From positions 10,368,001 through 10,432,000 of the forward strand of contig NC_060019.1 of NCBI RefSeq assembly GCF_021134715.1: a DNA stretch of 64,000 bases. The letters run 5' to 3'. This document shows, one piece after another, positions 1 through 12,527 of the stretch. Every line of letters starts with the position of its first letter. Position 1 is the first letter of the stretch. This DNA is from Daphnia pulex. Lineage: Eukaryota > Arthropoda > Branchiopoda > Diplostraca > Daphniidae. Under the pieces are notes generated by a model, which was not told where the DNA came from, made no database searches, and was given only the letters and a program-made list of their open reading frames with translations. The translations under genes and the position numbers were made by a program.

Positions 1-1
1 C

Positions 2-3000
2 TTGACGGATGCGAAAAAGAATCATCCAAACGACGAGAGCGGCGAACGATCCAGTTCCGATTCACCCTTCGCCTTCCGCAACATGCTGAAATACGGTGGG
101 TCCGCTTCCGGCGGATTCTACCCCTCTGGCGGCCCGTCCGTCTCGTCGCCGTTCCTCTTCCCATTCCTGCAGTCATCGTCGGCCGGTAATTCTCCATTGG
201 CCAATCACTCGATGGGCAGAGGCGCAAGCGGTGGGCTGTTGGGCTCACCGTCGGCCCTGGGCGGAAGCATCCGCATCTTCAACCACGAAGCCTACTGCGA
301 GCTGTGCAACAAAGAGTTTTGCAACAAATACTTTCTCAAGACCCACAAGGCCAACAAGCACGGCATCTACGTCGACAATATCCCGCCGACGCCGACGCCA
401 CCGACGACCAATGGTGGCGGAGGAGTCGTCGTCACTGGAGGCAGCACTACATCCGTCACCCCGGATGGTCGAATTTCCGGCCCGGCTTCAATTTCAACAC
501 CATCCAGCAGCAGCACTGGCACTGGCATCGGCAGTAGCAACGGCGTCCAGTCTCTTCCGTTTTCGGTGTCGAGTTCATTCGGTCCGCCGTCCTTGTCGTT
601 GACTGTGGGCGCCATGACGTATCCGATGCATCCGCCTTCCACGGAATTGGCTCCCATCGATCCGGCACCGCCCGTCACCTACTCGCCCATCATGACAACG
701 TCGCCGTCAAAATCCATTTACCAGACCGGAGGGTTGTTGGCGTCGGCGTCGATGACGACGACATTGTCCACCTCGGCCACGACGACCATTCCGTCGCTGT
801 CGGCCATCACGACGCCGACCAGCGGAATGAGCGCGCCACCCGGCGGATTGATGGACTTTTTCCCCATGTGGCCGTCGCAGACGTCCACTCCGCCCGTAAC
901 GACGTCCAACAACACGCTGGCCGTTCCGTCGTCTCTCAATCCGATTTCGACGTCGGCCGTCTCGATGAAGCACAACCTACAGCACCTGCCGGGCGGAATC
1001 GTCAATCCGGAAGCCTACTGCGAACTGTGTCAGAAAGAGTTTTGCAACAAGTACTTCCTAAAGAGACACAAGGCCAAGATGCACGGCATCATTCCACCGG
1101 AAGGCAGCGCACCAACGACTCCCTCCTCTGCCGGAACTTCACTTCCATCATCCAGCGGCGGCGGTGGTGGTGGATCTTCATCCCACAAGAGGAGCAAGTC
1201 TCATTCGTCGAAACAAATAGCCCCACTGGCAATTCCAGCGGCAGCAGCAACAACGACTGCCGTTGATCTCATCAAAATTCCGATAACTCTTCCATCAACG
1301 GCCGTCACTTCTCCGGCTCGGAATATTCCTGCCAGCGGAAGCGAAGCGATCGCCGAACAGCCAGCAGCGGTCGCCGATCCTATCCAGGAATCCAACGGTA
1401 CGACGTCGACGGCCTTCAACCTTCTGATGCAAGGCGGACTGGGCAGTTTGGGCATCAAAAACGAAACAGGTGGATGCGGAAGCGGAGGTGTTTTGCCATC
1501 CAGCGGATCCAAATTGGATTTGAGCAACAGCAGCGGTGGCCGGCAGGACAACAACAGCTTGTCGCTTTTGAAAATCCCGACGCCGTCACTTTCGGCCATG
1601 TTCTCGACGCCATCGCCCATGATGGAATCTCATCCGGCTCGCATTCATCACTCGAAAACGCCTTCTTCATCTTCTTCTTCCGGCGGCGGAGGAGGTGGCG
1701 CCAACGGAAGCAGCGGAGGTGGCGGAGGCGGCGGCGGAATGGTGCCGCAGCAATTGTTTTCGCCGGAACGACTCCGCCAGATGGGCGTCATCAATACGGA
1801 AGCGTTTTGCGAGATTTGCTGCAAGGAATTCTGCAACAAATATTTTTTGCGGACGCACAAATTCAAGAAGCACGGAATCGGATCCATGCCCGAGCAGCAG
1901 CAGCAGCAGCAGCAGTCGTCGAGCCAGCAGTCGGATTCGTCCTCTTCGACCGGAATGATCCGCCAGCACCACTACAACAACAACAACAACAACAACAAGA
2001 GGGGCGGACCGAGTCCGACGGCCAAACAACTAGCGATCGCCAACAGCGAATTCAGCCCCGAGCAAAAGGCGCCATTGAATTTGGTGACGACTCCGTCGGG
2101 GACGTTGACAACAGCGACGACAACAACAACAACAATGGGGCAACAACAACAACCACCACAACAACAACAGGCCAGCCAGCTGGACGGCGGAATGCCCCTC
2201 TCGTGCGATCTGTGCCAACGACCTTTCCAGTCGACTTACCTGTTGCACATGCATCGCACCTACTTCCATAATCAACCACCTCCGGCGGATGAGTCGATGA
2301 ACGAGAACGACATGAACGACACGTCAGCCATGGACGAGGACAATCAATCAGACAACGGACAGGAAGACGATGAAACTGGAACTTTCACCAACACCAACTC
2401 ACCCCGACCGCCGTCGATCGCCGTCAAATCAGAGCCGGAGGCCCGGAATGCGGATGCAGCCGGCGAAGATCAGCGACCTGTTTCGACCGATGCCAACAAT
2501 TCGTCCTCGGGCGGAATCACCATCAGCGCCGACCTGCAGAAACTCCAGTCGATGATAATGGAGTTGAACGGATCGTCGTCGGCGGCTGCAGCTGCGGCCG
2601 CCGCCGCCGCCTCCATGGCCGGAGAGGATCGCCGACGCTGCTGGATGGACGGCCCTGTCAAGAGCGCGGGCAACAACATTAATCAGCTGAGTGTCGGTCA
2701 CAACGAGTCGGGTAATCATTACATCAGCGCCAGCGGCGGTGGCATCGTCAAGATCGTCAATCCGGCCACTAGCGATCCATCGGATCCGGGCAATTTGGCG
2801 GCAGCGTCTTCGTCGTCGTCGAGCGTCTGCCACCTGTGCAGCAACAAAGATTTCGTGTCTCCATCCTTCCTCCAGATTCACATGCAAAATTTCCACGGAA
2901 TTGGCGTCGGCGGAAGCGGCGATCCATCGGCGGCTGCCATGGAAGCGGCCGTCGCAGCCGCCGCTTCTCAACTCGGTTTCGACCGTCTGCTCGATTTCGG

Positions 3001-5194
3001 ACCTCCTCCAGCATCATCTTCGACATCCGGTCACCACCACATGAAACGTTCCAGCGGCGGAGGAGGCGGTGGCGGCGGTCGCTCGTCGTCTTCGGCCTCT
3101 CCGGCGGCCACGCGCAGCTACTGCCAGATCTGCAACAAGGAATTATGCAACAAGTACTTTATGAAAACTCACATGCTGAAAATGCACGGCATCCACCTGG
3201 AGGCCAGCGGCGGCGGGTCTCAAATCGGCGGAGTCCAGTGCGACATCTGCCACAAGGAATTGTGTTCCAAATACTTCCTCAAAGTCCACAAGCAAAACAC
3301 TCACGGCATCGTGTTCCCCGACCATGAAATGCTCCTGCCCAATGGCGTGGGCGGACCTGCTGGTAACATGTTGAAGGAGCAACAGCATCAAGGAGTGATG
3401 GATCTCTCCTTCCATCAACACCACCACCACCACCAACAACAGCAACAACAACAACAAATGCAACAGCAGATGATGGAAGGGTCAAACAGTCCGGTCAAGT
3501 CAACGTCCGTGACGGAATCGTGTCCGCTATGCCCCAAGCGCTTCAAGAGCTCAAAGGCCCTCAAGGCCCATTTGAGTCACGAACATTCCGGCTCTTCCGG
3601 CTCTTCGACAGCGGCTTGTTGCTACATTTGCAGCCAGCAGTTTGGCGATGTCGTGGCGTTGCAGGTCCACCTGATCAAGAGTCACGCCTCGCATTTGATG
3701 GATCACCACCAGACTCCACCTCCTCCGGCCAGCGTTTCGACCTCGGTGGCCGCCGCCACTCCTACGGCCGGCGGCAGTGAACAACAGCAGGCCAATCAGG
3801 GCTGTCCTATGTCTTCGCCTTCACCAAAGACTTCGCCGTCGTCCTTCCAGCGCTCGTCCTACTGCGACTATTCCGCCGGATACCTGTTCGCCAACGATCG
3901 CGGCGGACAGATGGGAGAGTCGTGTCCTCCACCTCCTCCTATGCCCGGCCTGGTGCCGGCCTCGGCCAACGCCAGTCCTCGGCCGTCGAGCGCCGTCGGA
4001 ACTCGGTCGCCACCTGCCGCCGTCAATCAGCAAAAGATCCAGTGTCCATTATGCGGTCACCAACTGCCACTGGAACAATTCCAGACTCACCTAATGGCCC
4101 ATCAGTTCCCCATTAACTTTTTGCACACTCTGATGCCTCCGTCGTCGTCGGCTGGAACGGCAACAGCTCCGGAATCTCACGCCCATGAAGAACAGGAACA
4201 CGACGAGTTAGGAGCCATCAATCAGCAGCAGCAGCAGCAACAACAGCAGAGAAATACAACAACAACACCAACAACAGGGCGTCGTAAACGTCGTTACCGC
4301 TGTTCCGTGTGCAGTCGAAAGTTCGCCACCCGCCAGCTTTGCCTCACTCACATCCTGCAGCGCCATCCGCCATCGATGCGGAGCAGCCACAACGGCGGCG
4401 GCGGCTCAATGACCAACGCCAAAAGCGGATCTGGATTCGGCCTGTCGTCGCCAACGTCGCCCGTCTCCACGTGCCACATGATCCAGTCACAACAGCGGCC
4501 ATTGACCTGCCCTCGGTGTGGGTACGCGACCCGGCAGCCGCAACTGCTCCGGCTCCACTTGAGGACGCAGCAATGCATTCCGGTGGTGGCCCGCAATCCC
4601 GACCTGCAGCAGCTTCCACCTTATTTGGCCGTTCCGACGTCGACGGCCTCGATGGGTGGCCCACACGCCGGCAGCCCGTCCAGGCTCTCGGCCATCATCA
4701 ACAACAAGCAGGGACTGGGATTGCAGTCGGTCCAAGGCCAGCACGCCCACCGCCAGGATTTCGTCCTTCAGGCGTTCCTGTTGACCCAGCCGGATGCGGA
4801 AACCAACAAATCGTCGAGCTCGTCCAATGCCAACGCCAAGAACCGGCGCGGAGGTGATCCAGGAGCCAACCAGGAGAACGGGCACCACAACAATCACGAC
4901 GATCAAGTGATGGATTCTTCGACGGTCGCCATCAAACGGGAGAGCCAACAAAATGGTAACCGGCTGAGCGGCCAGGATTCCGAGGAACGCAAACGGACGA
5001 CGACGGACCAACAAAAGGATCGGCCAGCTGATGCCGCCACCAAGGAGCCGCGGGACGGGAATGGCGACGACGAAGACGAGGAGGAAGAAGGTCAGAATCA
5101 GAGTTGTAATTTCATCCCTTCGTTGATCCTGTTGCCCGTCAACCGACGCATTGCCAATCCGCTTTCCTTGACTTTCAGTCTCACACCTGCTTAA
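2..5194 (+). CDS. Large C2H2 zinc-finger protein (5' end outside window)
   Basis: A single open frame of about 1730 codons runs from the window edge to a TAA at 5192-5194. It has no convincing start here, so the 5' end is missing. Twelve C2H2-type fingers begin near residues 99, 340, 603, 735, 943, 1041, 1080, 1174, 1207, 1348, 1434 and 1503 (numbered from base 2); the last looks like C2HC. Fingers 1, 2, 3, 6 and 7 share an unusual signature, CxxCxKE[F/L]C[N/S]KYF followed by the two histidines and HGI, which implies internal duplication. Between them lie long low-complexity linkers: poly-Ser, poly-Gly, poly-Gln (near 1893 and 4222), poly-Asn (near 1973), poly-Ala (near 2584) and His/Gln runs (near 3417). 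An acidic stretch precedes the hydrophobic C-terminus. A nuclear DNA-binding regulator is likely by family. I do not recognise the orthologue by name. Many antisense frames here are shadows of the triplet repeats. Confidence 0.88.
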   Translation: MTDAKKNHPNDESGERSSSDSPFAFRNMLKYGGSASGGFYPSGGPSVSSPFLFPFLQSSSAGNSPLANHSMGRGASGGLLGSPSALGGSIRIFNHEAYCELCNKEFCNKYFLKTHKANKHGIYVDNIPPTPTPPTTNGGGGVVVTGGSTTSVTPDGRISGPASISTPSSSSTGTGIGSSNGVQSLPFSVSSSFGPPSLSLTVGAMTYPMHPPSTELAPIDPAPPVTYSPIMTTSPSKSIYQTGGLLASASMTTTLSTSATTTIPSLSAITTPTSGMSAPPGGLMDFFPMWPSQTSTPPVTTSNNTLAVPSSLNPISTSAVSMKHNLQHLPGGIVNPEAYCELCQKEFCNKYFLKRHKAKMHGIIPPEGSAPTTPSSAGTSLPSSSGGGGGGSSSHKRSKSHSSKQIAPLAIPAAAATTTAVDLIKIPITLPSTAVTSPARNIPASGSEAIAEQPAAVADPIQESNGTTSTAFNLLMQGGLGSLGIKNETGGCGSGGVLPSSGSKLDLSNSSGGRQDNNSLSLLKIPTPSLSAMFSTPSPMMESHPARIHHSKTPSSSSSSGGGGGGANGSSGGGGGGGGMVPQQLFSPERLRQMGVINTEAFCEICCKEFCNKYFLRTHKFKKHGIGSMPEQQQQQQQSSSQQSDSSSSTGMIRQHHYNNNNNNNKRGGPSPTAKQLAIANSEFSPEQKAPLNLVTTPSGTLTTATTTTTTMGQQQQPPQQQQASQLDGGMPLSCDLCQRPFQSTYLLHMHRTYFHNQPPPADESMNENDMNDTSAMDEDNQSDNGQEDDETGTFTNTNSPRPPSIAVKSEPEARNADAAGEDQRPVSTDANNSSSGGITISADLQKLQSMIMELNGSSSAAAAAAAAAASMAGEDRRRCWMDGPVKSAGNNINQLSVGHNESGNHYISASGGGIVKIVNPATSDPSDPGNLAAASSSSSSVCHLCSNKDFVSPSFLQIHMQNFHGIGVGGSGDPSAAAMEAAVAAAASQLGFDRLLDFGPPPASSSTSGHHHMKRSSGGGGGGGGRSSSSASPAATRSYCQICNKELCNKYFMKTHMLKMHGIHLEASGGGSQIGGVQCDICHKELCSKYFLKVHKQNTHGIVFPDHEMLLPNGVGGPAGNMLKEQQHQGVMDLSFHQHHHHHQQQQQQQQMQQQMMEGSNSPVKSTSVTESCPLCPKRFKSSKALKAHLSHEHSGSSGSSTAACCYICSQQFGDVVALQVHLIKSHASHLMDHHQTPPPPASVSTSVAAATPTAGGSEQQQANQGCPMSSPSPKTSPSSFQRSSYCDYSAGYLFANDRGGQMGESCPPPPPMPGLVPASANASPRPSSAVGTRSPPAAVNQQKIQCPLCGHQLPLEQFQTHLMAHQFPINFLHTLMPPSSSAGTATAPESHAHEEQEHDELGAINQQQQQQQQQRNTTTTPTTGRRKRRYRCSVCSRKFATRQLCLTHILQRHPPSMRSSHNGGGGSMTNAKSGSGFGLSSPTSPVSTCHMIQSQQRPLTCPRCGYATRQPQLLRLHLRTQQCIPVVARNPDLQQLPPYLAVPTSTASMGGPHAGSPSRLSAIINNKQGLGLQSVQGQHAHRQDFVLQAFLLTQPDAETNKSSSSSNANAKNRRGGDPGANQENGHHNNHDDQVMDSSTVAIKRESQQNGNRLSGQDSEERKRTTTDQQKDRPADAATKEPRDGNGDDEDEEEEGQNQSCNFIPSLILLPVNRRIANPLSLTFSLTPA

Positions 5195-6400
5195 ACCATC
5201 AGAAAGAAAAACATATTACATCACAACTCGCCAATTATTTCATTTTCCCTGCTCCCACTTTCTTTCAAATTGATTCATTTGAAAAATTCTCTTAACGACG
5301 TCTCTAGTCCCATGTCATTGTTTTTGCTTATTTCTTTGGTGTTGGATCGATTTATTTGTCCCTCTCCCAATTTAAATTTTCCTGGCGGCAAAATAGCTCT
5401 TTTTTTTTTCTTCAAAAAATCAAACAAATTTTTAATTAACAAAAAAGTCAACAATTTCTTTGATTGGGAAGGAAACAAACAAAAAAGAGTCTAGTCAGCC
5501 GCCTGGAAAATAGGACACAAACAACAAGAAAACACGCGAGGAAAATAATAGTTTCCATACACAAAACACAGGGTCTCTATCTCTCTTTCTTTGAAAAAAA
5601 AATCGTTATTATAATAACCAAATTAACAAAAACAAAAAAGAAACAACAAAAAAAAATGGGGGAAAAAAATGTTGGAAGTGAAGAAGAAGAAGAAGTTGAA
5701 TTTTGAATTCAAAACAAAACAAAAATGATGATTGTACTTGGCATTTTGATGGCCATTTACAGTCACTGCAAACTATAATCAAATCCCGGGGCCTCTCTCT
5801 TTCTCTCTCTCTTTAACTGTCTTATCTATAAAAAATAAGGAAAATTTCATTTTTAAAAATTAAAATTCGTAAAATGTTGTATGTGTCGACCCAACGTAAT
5901 ATCCTCCAATGATGATTGATAATTTAGTCTCTGAGTGAAGAAAACCAAATTTCTTTTTCTTTTTTTTTTATTAATTGATAGAATGAGTGTGTGTGTGTGT
6001 GTGTGTGTGTCAAGTGACTGTGTGTTTTTGTTTCGGAATGTTTTTCTGTGTGTTAGTTGTCGGTATTATTATATAAAAGCAGACGAGCCCTTTGTTCGCG
6101 TGACCGAAAGGCGATGGTGGGGAGTGACGTCACTGCCACCCCCACCCAATAACTTGCTGATGGATGTCGCACACCTTTTTGATTCCCACCCACTTTGCTG
6201 TCGTCTTCCTGTGTGTCGTGTGTGTGGTTTTTCTTGGAAGCGAAACACAAAGAACGCGGACGTGTCCAAATGACATTCCAAATTTTAAAAAAAAACAACA
6301 TTTTCAATCAAGTCCACTATTGCCGAGACGACGCCAAACATTCAGGGAAAATTAATTTTTCATTTCATTTTCTCTAGCACCGCCGATCTATTAGCGCGTT
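5195..6400 (+). other. Probable 3' UTR and flank of the zinc-finger gene
   Basis: This AT-rich, poly-A/poly-T rich DNA directly follows the TAA of the zinc-finger gene, and no coding signal continues into it. It contains a (GT)12 tract and a CRE palindrome (TGACGTCA) at 6125-6132. No canonical AATAAA was found close to the stop, so the end of the transcript cannot be placed. Calling it 3' UTR is an inference from position only. Confidence 0.4.
5987..6010. repeat. (GT)12 microsatellite
   Basis: Twelve uninterrupted GT units. Similar shorter GT/CA and GA/CT tracts recur throughout the next 12 kb. Confidence 0.9.
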
Positions 6401-7665
6401 TTTACCATTTTGTGTTTTGTTTTCTATTTTCAAATCAATAGTTTCCTAGAATTAATTGTGTAAAATAATATTCCAGAAAATTCAGCCATTCCAATCCATA
6501 CAATGTAGCGCATTCCAACTTATCCATATCCTAGTCGCCACTTTTGTTACACGCCACACCCTTTTATCTCCCCCCCTCAAAATAATTTCATTTGAAAAAT
6601 TCCAAAGTTGAGCTCGTTCGTGTGTTTTTTAACTCGTTTGATTATTAGTTCCTTTGTCTTATAGTGTCGTTTCTTTTTGTTGTTTTTTTTCTTTGTGTCT
6701 GTGCGTTTTGTCTGTGTGTTTGTGTGCGAGTGGCAATTAATATAATTCATTTAGACCTGATTTTTTGTTTTTTCGCTTTGGTTCTTTTTCGTTGATATTA
6801 TTTTTGTCTTTATTGGCTTTTATTCTTTATCTTTTTAAATATTTTTGATTTCCCCTCGTTTTCCCGGAACCGGAGATGAAGTCGATTGTCCATTTTCGTT
6901 CAATGCGCACGTTTTCTATTGTCGGACTTTTTGGGGTGGTGACGAGAGAGAGAATCAAGATGGGAAAGAACACAAGAAGATGACCAAACTCATCTTTTTT
7001 CTTTCCATCTTCTTTCGTTTGTTAACAACGGCAAAACAAACGACAGAAAGTGATTGACCTACCCCCCACCCTCAAAAGGCTGCACGGCTCGTTCACAAAT
7101 GCCTTTTCGGCTGTCTACCCTTTTTTTCTGCTCCCGGGGTATAAGAGAAACACAAGTCCCGACTGTTGTCATCAATTTTTGAAGGGTCGCCCTAGCAGCA
7201 GCAGCAGCGTAGGTCAGAACGAAAACATAAAGCCCACACACACCCACTAAGCAACATCTTGTCCTAGTCTTTTATAGAGACAATCCCCTTTTTCTCCTTT
7301 GCGTCCCTCATCATTTCCTCCGATCCTCATCTTTCCCTTCGTACCTACAATCTGGTTTGTCCAGCGGACGACGCAACGGTAACCCTGGGTGCTCGTCGCT
7401 TTTTAATCAGTACACGCTGGGATTCTCCAAGTCAAAACAAGGATTACCTACATTTTCTAGGATATTTCCTTTTTTTTTATTTATTTTCATTTTTATTTCG
7501 TGCCGAAAGCGAAACAAATTCCCTTGAACTGCGGAGGAAATAAATATGTTGGGCAAGTCGTGGCCCCACCCATTTTCTGTGTTAGACTCCTCCCGTGCAA
7601 GCACACTCGGGTCCGAACGTCCGAATCAATAATAGCTTTCTCTCCTTCCTTTTTCTCTCTTCTCT

Positions 7666-7679
7666 CCCCCCCCCCCCCC
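7666..7679. repeat. Poly-C run (14)
   Basis: Uninterrupted run of 14 C within a CT-rich tract. Comparable poly-C runs occur near 15731, 35477, 40028 and 47270. Such tracts are a recurrent feature of the spacers in this window. Confidence 0.85.
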
Positions 7680-10600
7680 TCTCTCTTGTGTGTGTCTCTC
7701 AACTCGGAAGAGGGGAGAGAAGAGAAGAGAAATAGGAGAACTCGAAAAAGTAGATGAAAGTGAAAGGGAGAAACAAAAAATAAATAAAAAAAAGAAGAAG
7801 AAGAAAAAGGACTTTGACGCGCCCTCCCACCCAACTTGATTCGATTCCCTTTGATTAAAGACTGGCCATCACTTTCTCTCTCTCCTCCTTTTATCTTCAT
7901 CTATCCATCTCTTTCTGTCTTGTATTACGTATTGTACAGCAGCAGCAGACGACTGCTACTACTACTACTACTCCACTCTACGCATATAGGAGATAAATAC
8001 AAGTTTTGATGCGATATGAAGCAGGGGGGCGAAAAAAGGCTGAAGCAGCGCATACACAATGCGGCAGATGAAAAGCAAACAAACGGCCTGACTGGGCAAG
8101 AAACGCAAGCGAATCAAATAGGAGCAACAAAAACAACAACCGGGAAGGCGGGGGGGAAACAAAAAACTATAAGGAGCAATAAAGTTGTTCCGTAAGTCAC
8201 ATCAAACCTCTTGATGTGTGTTTAGTAACTACTGAGAGAGAGAGAAGAGAGTCTGATTTGGTAAAAAAAAATGAAGGAATACCAACCCCGAAATATTGTA
8301 GTCACTATAAAAAAGCCCCAAACTAAAAAAGAAAAACTACTTCTTTGGCCATCGGGTTCTCTCTCTCTCTAAACGACCGTAGCAGCAGCTACTGCTCTCT
8401 CTCTCACAAAACGACGACTATATATCAGACTCTACAATTAATAAGTTTCATGTTGTTGCTGGCTGCCAGTGAGTATTTTTACTATACGTCCCCCCTCCCA
8501 CCAAAAGTCTACATATACCCGGAGAAAGGCTACAAAACTGCTGATTCGGACGACATATTTTTCCTTCTTTTCCCTGCGAACGGAATTGCCGACTCGACTA
8601 TAAAACAAACTTGTATTTATTTATTTGTGTTTAGTGTTTGTACGAGCAGCGTGTATGGATGGATGGATGGATGGAGAGAGAGATGTCCATCGAGAAATGA
8701 AAAAAGTTCATGAAAACCTTTTAGGACACACGATGAAAAGAGGGGGGAGAGAAAAAAATAAAAAAAGGACGTGGGCGACTGACCACCTGCTGCCCCACCC
8801 AATGAGAAAAGTGTGTCGGTTATATACGTGTGTTGGGGGGGAGAAAAACTCTCCGACACATCAAACAACACCTCGTGCCTCGAGTTTTTCCCGTTTACTT
8901 GAGAGGAATAAAAAATAAGGCCATCGATTGAATTACATTCGCTTCGTTGGATGAATAGATGATTACCGGCAAATTCAATTTTCCCGCTTTTCTATTGCAT
9001 CCGTCCGTCTCCTTCGTTTTTCGCCCAAATTGAATAGCTGAACTTTTTTTTAAGAACTAAAACATTTCATCAGTTTGAATGGTCTTTCAATAATTTACTC
9101 GCGCAATTTCAACAACAACCAAAAAAATTGATCAAGAAAAACCGGAAATTTATAAAAGATTGCGACCAATGGAAGAGTGAAAAAAGGCAAACGTCACGGT
9201 GGTGGGAGGAGAAAGAATGGTGGTGGGGGGGAGATGATTATTGTTGTTCAACCCTCGGTCCCTGCGACGCGGAACGCAATAATAAAAAAAAAGGAAAAAG
9301 GCCATGAGGGGGGCGACTGCGACGGCGCAAATATGATATAAGGTCGATTGATATTTTCCAATTGCTCAGCGTCAAAACAAGACCCAAGTCCCAACCCTCG
9401 CCACCCCTGTACCTTTTATTTTTCTTCTTTTTTGTTCTCCCCCCTTCACTGTAGCAGGAGGCGATCGTCTATAGTCAATCATTTCCCAACGATATGGGCT
9501 TATTTCATCTCGTACTACAACTACTGAGAGCAGGCAGTAAAAGAGTAGGTAATTCAATTCCAAATCGGGGTAGGACCCTGTCGGTCACTGACCGCGCCCA
9601 TGTCGAGTTCCAACCGAAAACGAGCGAGTTCTTGTCTTCTTTGCCAAGAAAGAAAAAACATAAAGGATCGTTGGAAGGTTAAAAGGTGTAAGGTATCCTC
9701 CTCTTGACGTCAAATGACACTCGACGATTCCGGGGAAACGGACAAATTCCGGGAAATTTTATTTTTTCCTTTTTCTGTTTTATTTTTTATTATTTTGTGA
9801 TAATTTTTGCACGAGTCATGTAAAAATGGTTTCCTTTAAACAAAATGGCGTTCGTCGTTGGTTAGAAAGACAAAAAAATTATTTCGTCCGCGAGCAATAT
9901 CAAAAAAAGAAATAAAAAAATGTCCGAATTGAAAAGAAATTCAGCACGAGACACGGAAGATGACGTCACACCTCCCCGATTAAATTGTCGTGCGATTTTT
10001 TCAAACATGTTAACAATGATAAAATGCAAATGATGTTATGAGCCAGTGCGTCAGCCAAGTGAATTTATGTGCAAAGAAATTAAGCTTATTCGGGGCAGTG
10101 ATTTGATTTGAATCCAGCCCCCAACTCACACAATTTGCGTCTAAACAAACAACACGAAAATCAAAATGGTCGAGTCCTTATATTTATTATTAACTACCAC
10201 ATATTTAAACCAAATAACGGAATTGGAGATTTATAACTACGTGTGTGTTCCCCTTTTTTCGTCCCCAATAATCTTTCAGATTTATCATTTGACTTTATCG
10301 ACGAGGCAGAAATCTCGCGCGTGTGTCTGTCTGATTGTAACTCTGCGAATTATGAAACGGTCATAATAATAATTAAATAATAATCCATTTTCTGTTCGTG
10401 CAAACCCCCTCCCCGAGAAATGATTTTAAATTTTATTTCAATGTACGTGTCGACTACTAAACGTGAATATCGGCGGGTACTAAACAAACTCGTCTGACAA
10501 ACTAACGGCAAAATCAAAAATGGATCGTGGCTTTCTTATCAAGACAAAAACCAAATGTTCTATCGTGTGTTCGCTATATCTCTCTCTCTCTGCTATTTCT

Positions 10601-12503
10601 CATTCTTGTTCTTCGATATTGTCTCCCCCACTAACCCCCCGATGTCCAAACCCTCCCCCCTTAATTGATAATGTTAATTAACAGCGTTATCGAAAACCCA
10701 TGATGCAGTGTATCAAAATAAAGGGAAAAGGAAAAAAAAAATAGTTTTTATGGGAAATAATAATATTTGAAAAAAAAAAAGAGAGAGAACCTGACTGACG
10801 TGGTGGTCTGTAATGTGTGGTCGCTGTTGTATTTTGTACCTCCCCCCCAATGATTTTATTTTTTAATTTCTCGATGTGAAAAATTCAATTTTTTCTTCAA
10901 ATAAAAAAAAATCAAAAAGTTCCTATGACGCCACAAGAGAAAACGACAAGTTCCTAATCGACGAGGCTATAAAAAAAACAAAAGAGCAACGGCAGTTCCT
11001 ATTTAAAAAAATGATTCCTGAAATTATTATGTCAATGTATGTCGTTTTTCTTCATTTTAAACATTTCTTCTTCTACTTGTTTCCTTTGATGAATTCCCAA
11101 AATTTCGTTTATCGGCGTCTCGTCCCAAAAAATTCAAATAACCTCGACCCCATCCAGTACTTTATAAACCCACTTGTTTCACGGTGTTGTTGTTTCACAA
11201 TTCGCCAGAAAGAAGAAGAAAAAAAACCTAACCGGCAGTGTGTGTGTACACTTTGACACGAGGAAATGACTCTCCATCCCACCCCCTCCGCCCTTATCGT
11301 GAATGTGTGTGTGTGTGAGCGCCTATGTGAGTGTGTAAATGAGTGCCCTGATGGAAAATACCCTCCTTCCCATTACTCTGTCTCTTTCCCAACAACAACA
11401 ACATAACTACCCCCCGGAAATTCTCTCACCCACGTTTCTAATATTCTTTGGAAAACAATTTCGTTTCGATTTTGTCAATTTGGGTTTCATTTCAATTTCA
11501 TTTGGAATTATTTTCTTTGCATTCATCAATACATGGTATCATGGTTTCGTGTACATTCTCGTCTTTCATTTTCATTGGGTGTCACCGAAATTTCAAAAAA
11601 ATAAAAAAAAACTGGGGACCGACATGGGCCAGCCCCCTTTCTGCGCAGCAACTCTGACAGAGGGGTGGTCCCGATTGGTTGGATTAAAAGGGAAAAAAAA
11701 TTCAATGAAAAGAGATTCAACAGTCAAAAAATAAATCACACACACCCCAAAAAAAAAACAGATTCAAAAGGGGTGCAGAAGATTCCACCCCTTTTTTCAT
11801 AACAGAAAGGGTGTGGATCAAAAAAGGGGGTTGGCTTTTGAAAAATCGCGGATTGGCTGTCACGATAAACACGGACGCCATCGCCGCATCCGACCAATCA
11901 AAATCTCCACTTTCTTCTCGGTTGGTTTAAAAAAAGAAAGATTTAAAAAAAAAAAAACTTAAACGTCTAATAAAATGAAAAAAGAAAGTGAAATTTCAGC
12001 GGAAGAAATACTACTCTTCAAGGCGGATATTTCTTTCACTTTTCTCTGCGTGTAATCTCTTTTCGCTTTTTGCTGTGCCGCGAATGTTGCCCTTGGCAAC
12101 CCAAGTCAGAGTCTTTGTGGTTGATAATAATATCGTCCACATGTAACTGATGGAGACCGAAATGACACGGAATTACGCCAGCCACACGGGTCCACCTTTT
12201 AGACATCCATTTGGGTGTGTGTGTGTGTGTATGTTTTTCGCTTGAGCTCTCGCACTGTGCGCGTTACGTCACGGCCGCTATCTCGGACGAATAGTTGAGG
12301 TAACATTGGGACCATTATACGAGAAAGCAGCTATTTCCGGTACGAAAACAAATACACAAATACAACCGTTTTTTTTTTCTTTTAATAGGTTTTTTAAAAA
12401 ATAAAAAGATCTTTTCGTTCCCATTTTCATCATCTTTTTTTTCCTTGTGAGTCCCCGGGCGTCGTCAAAGAGCAACTTTTTTTCATTTCTTTCTTTGCAA
12501 CTC

Positions 12504-12527
12504 GCCGTATATATATATATATACGGC
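12504..12527. repeat. Perfect 24-base palindrome with (TA)n core
   Basis: GCCG, then an alternating TA core, then CGGC reads identically on both strands. It could extrude as a cruciform. No function can be assigned. Confidence 0.85.

Noticed and set aside
96-4857. Many open frames of 60-265 codons in other frames and on the minus strand of the zinc-finger gene
   Set aside because: They follow the triplet repeats and codon pattern of the main frame, have Arg/Ala/Ser-rich composition, and show no domain.
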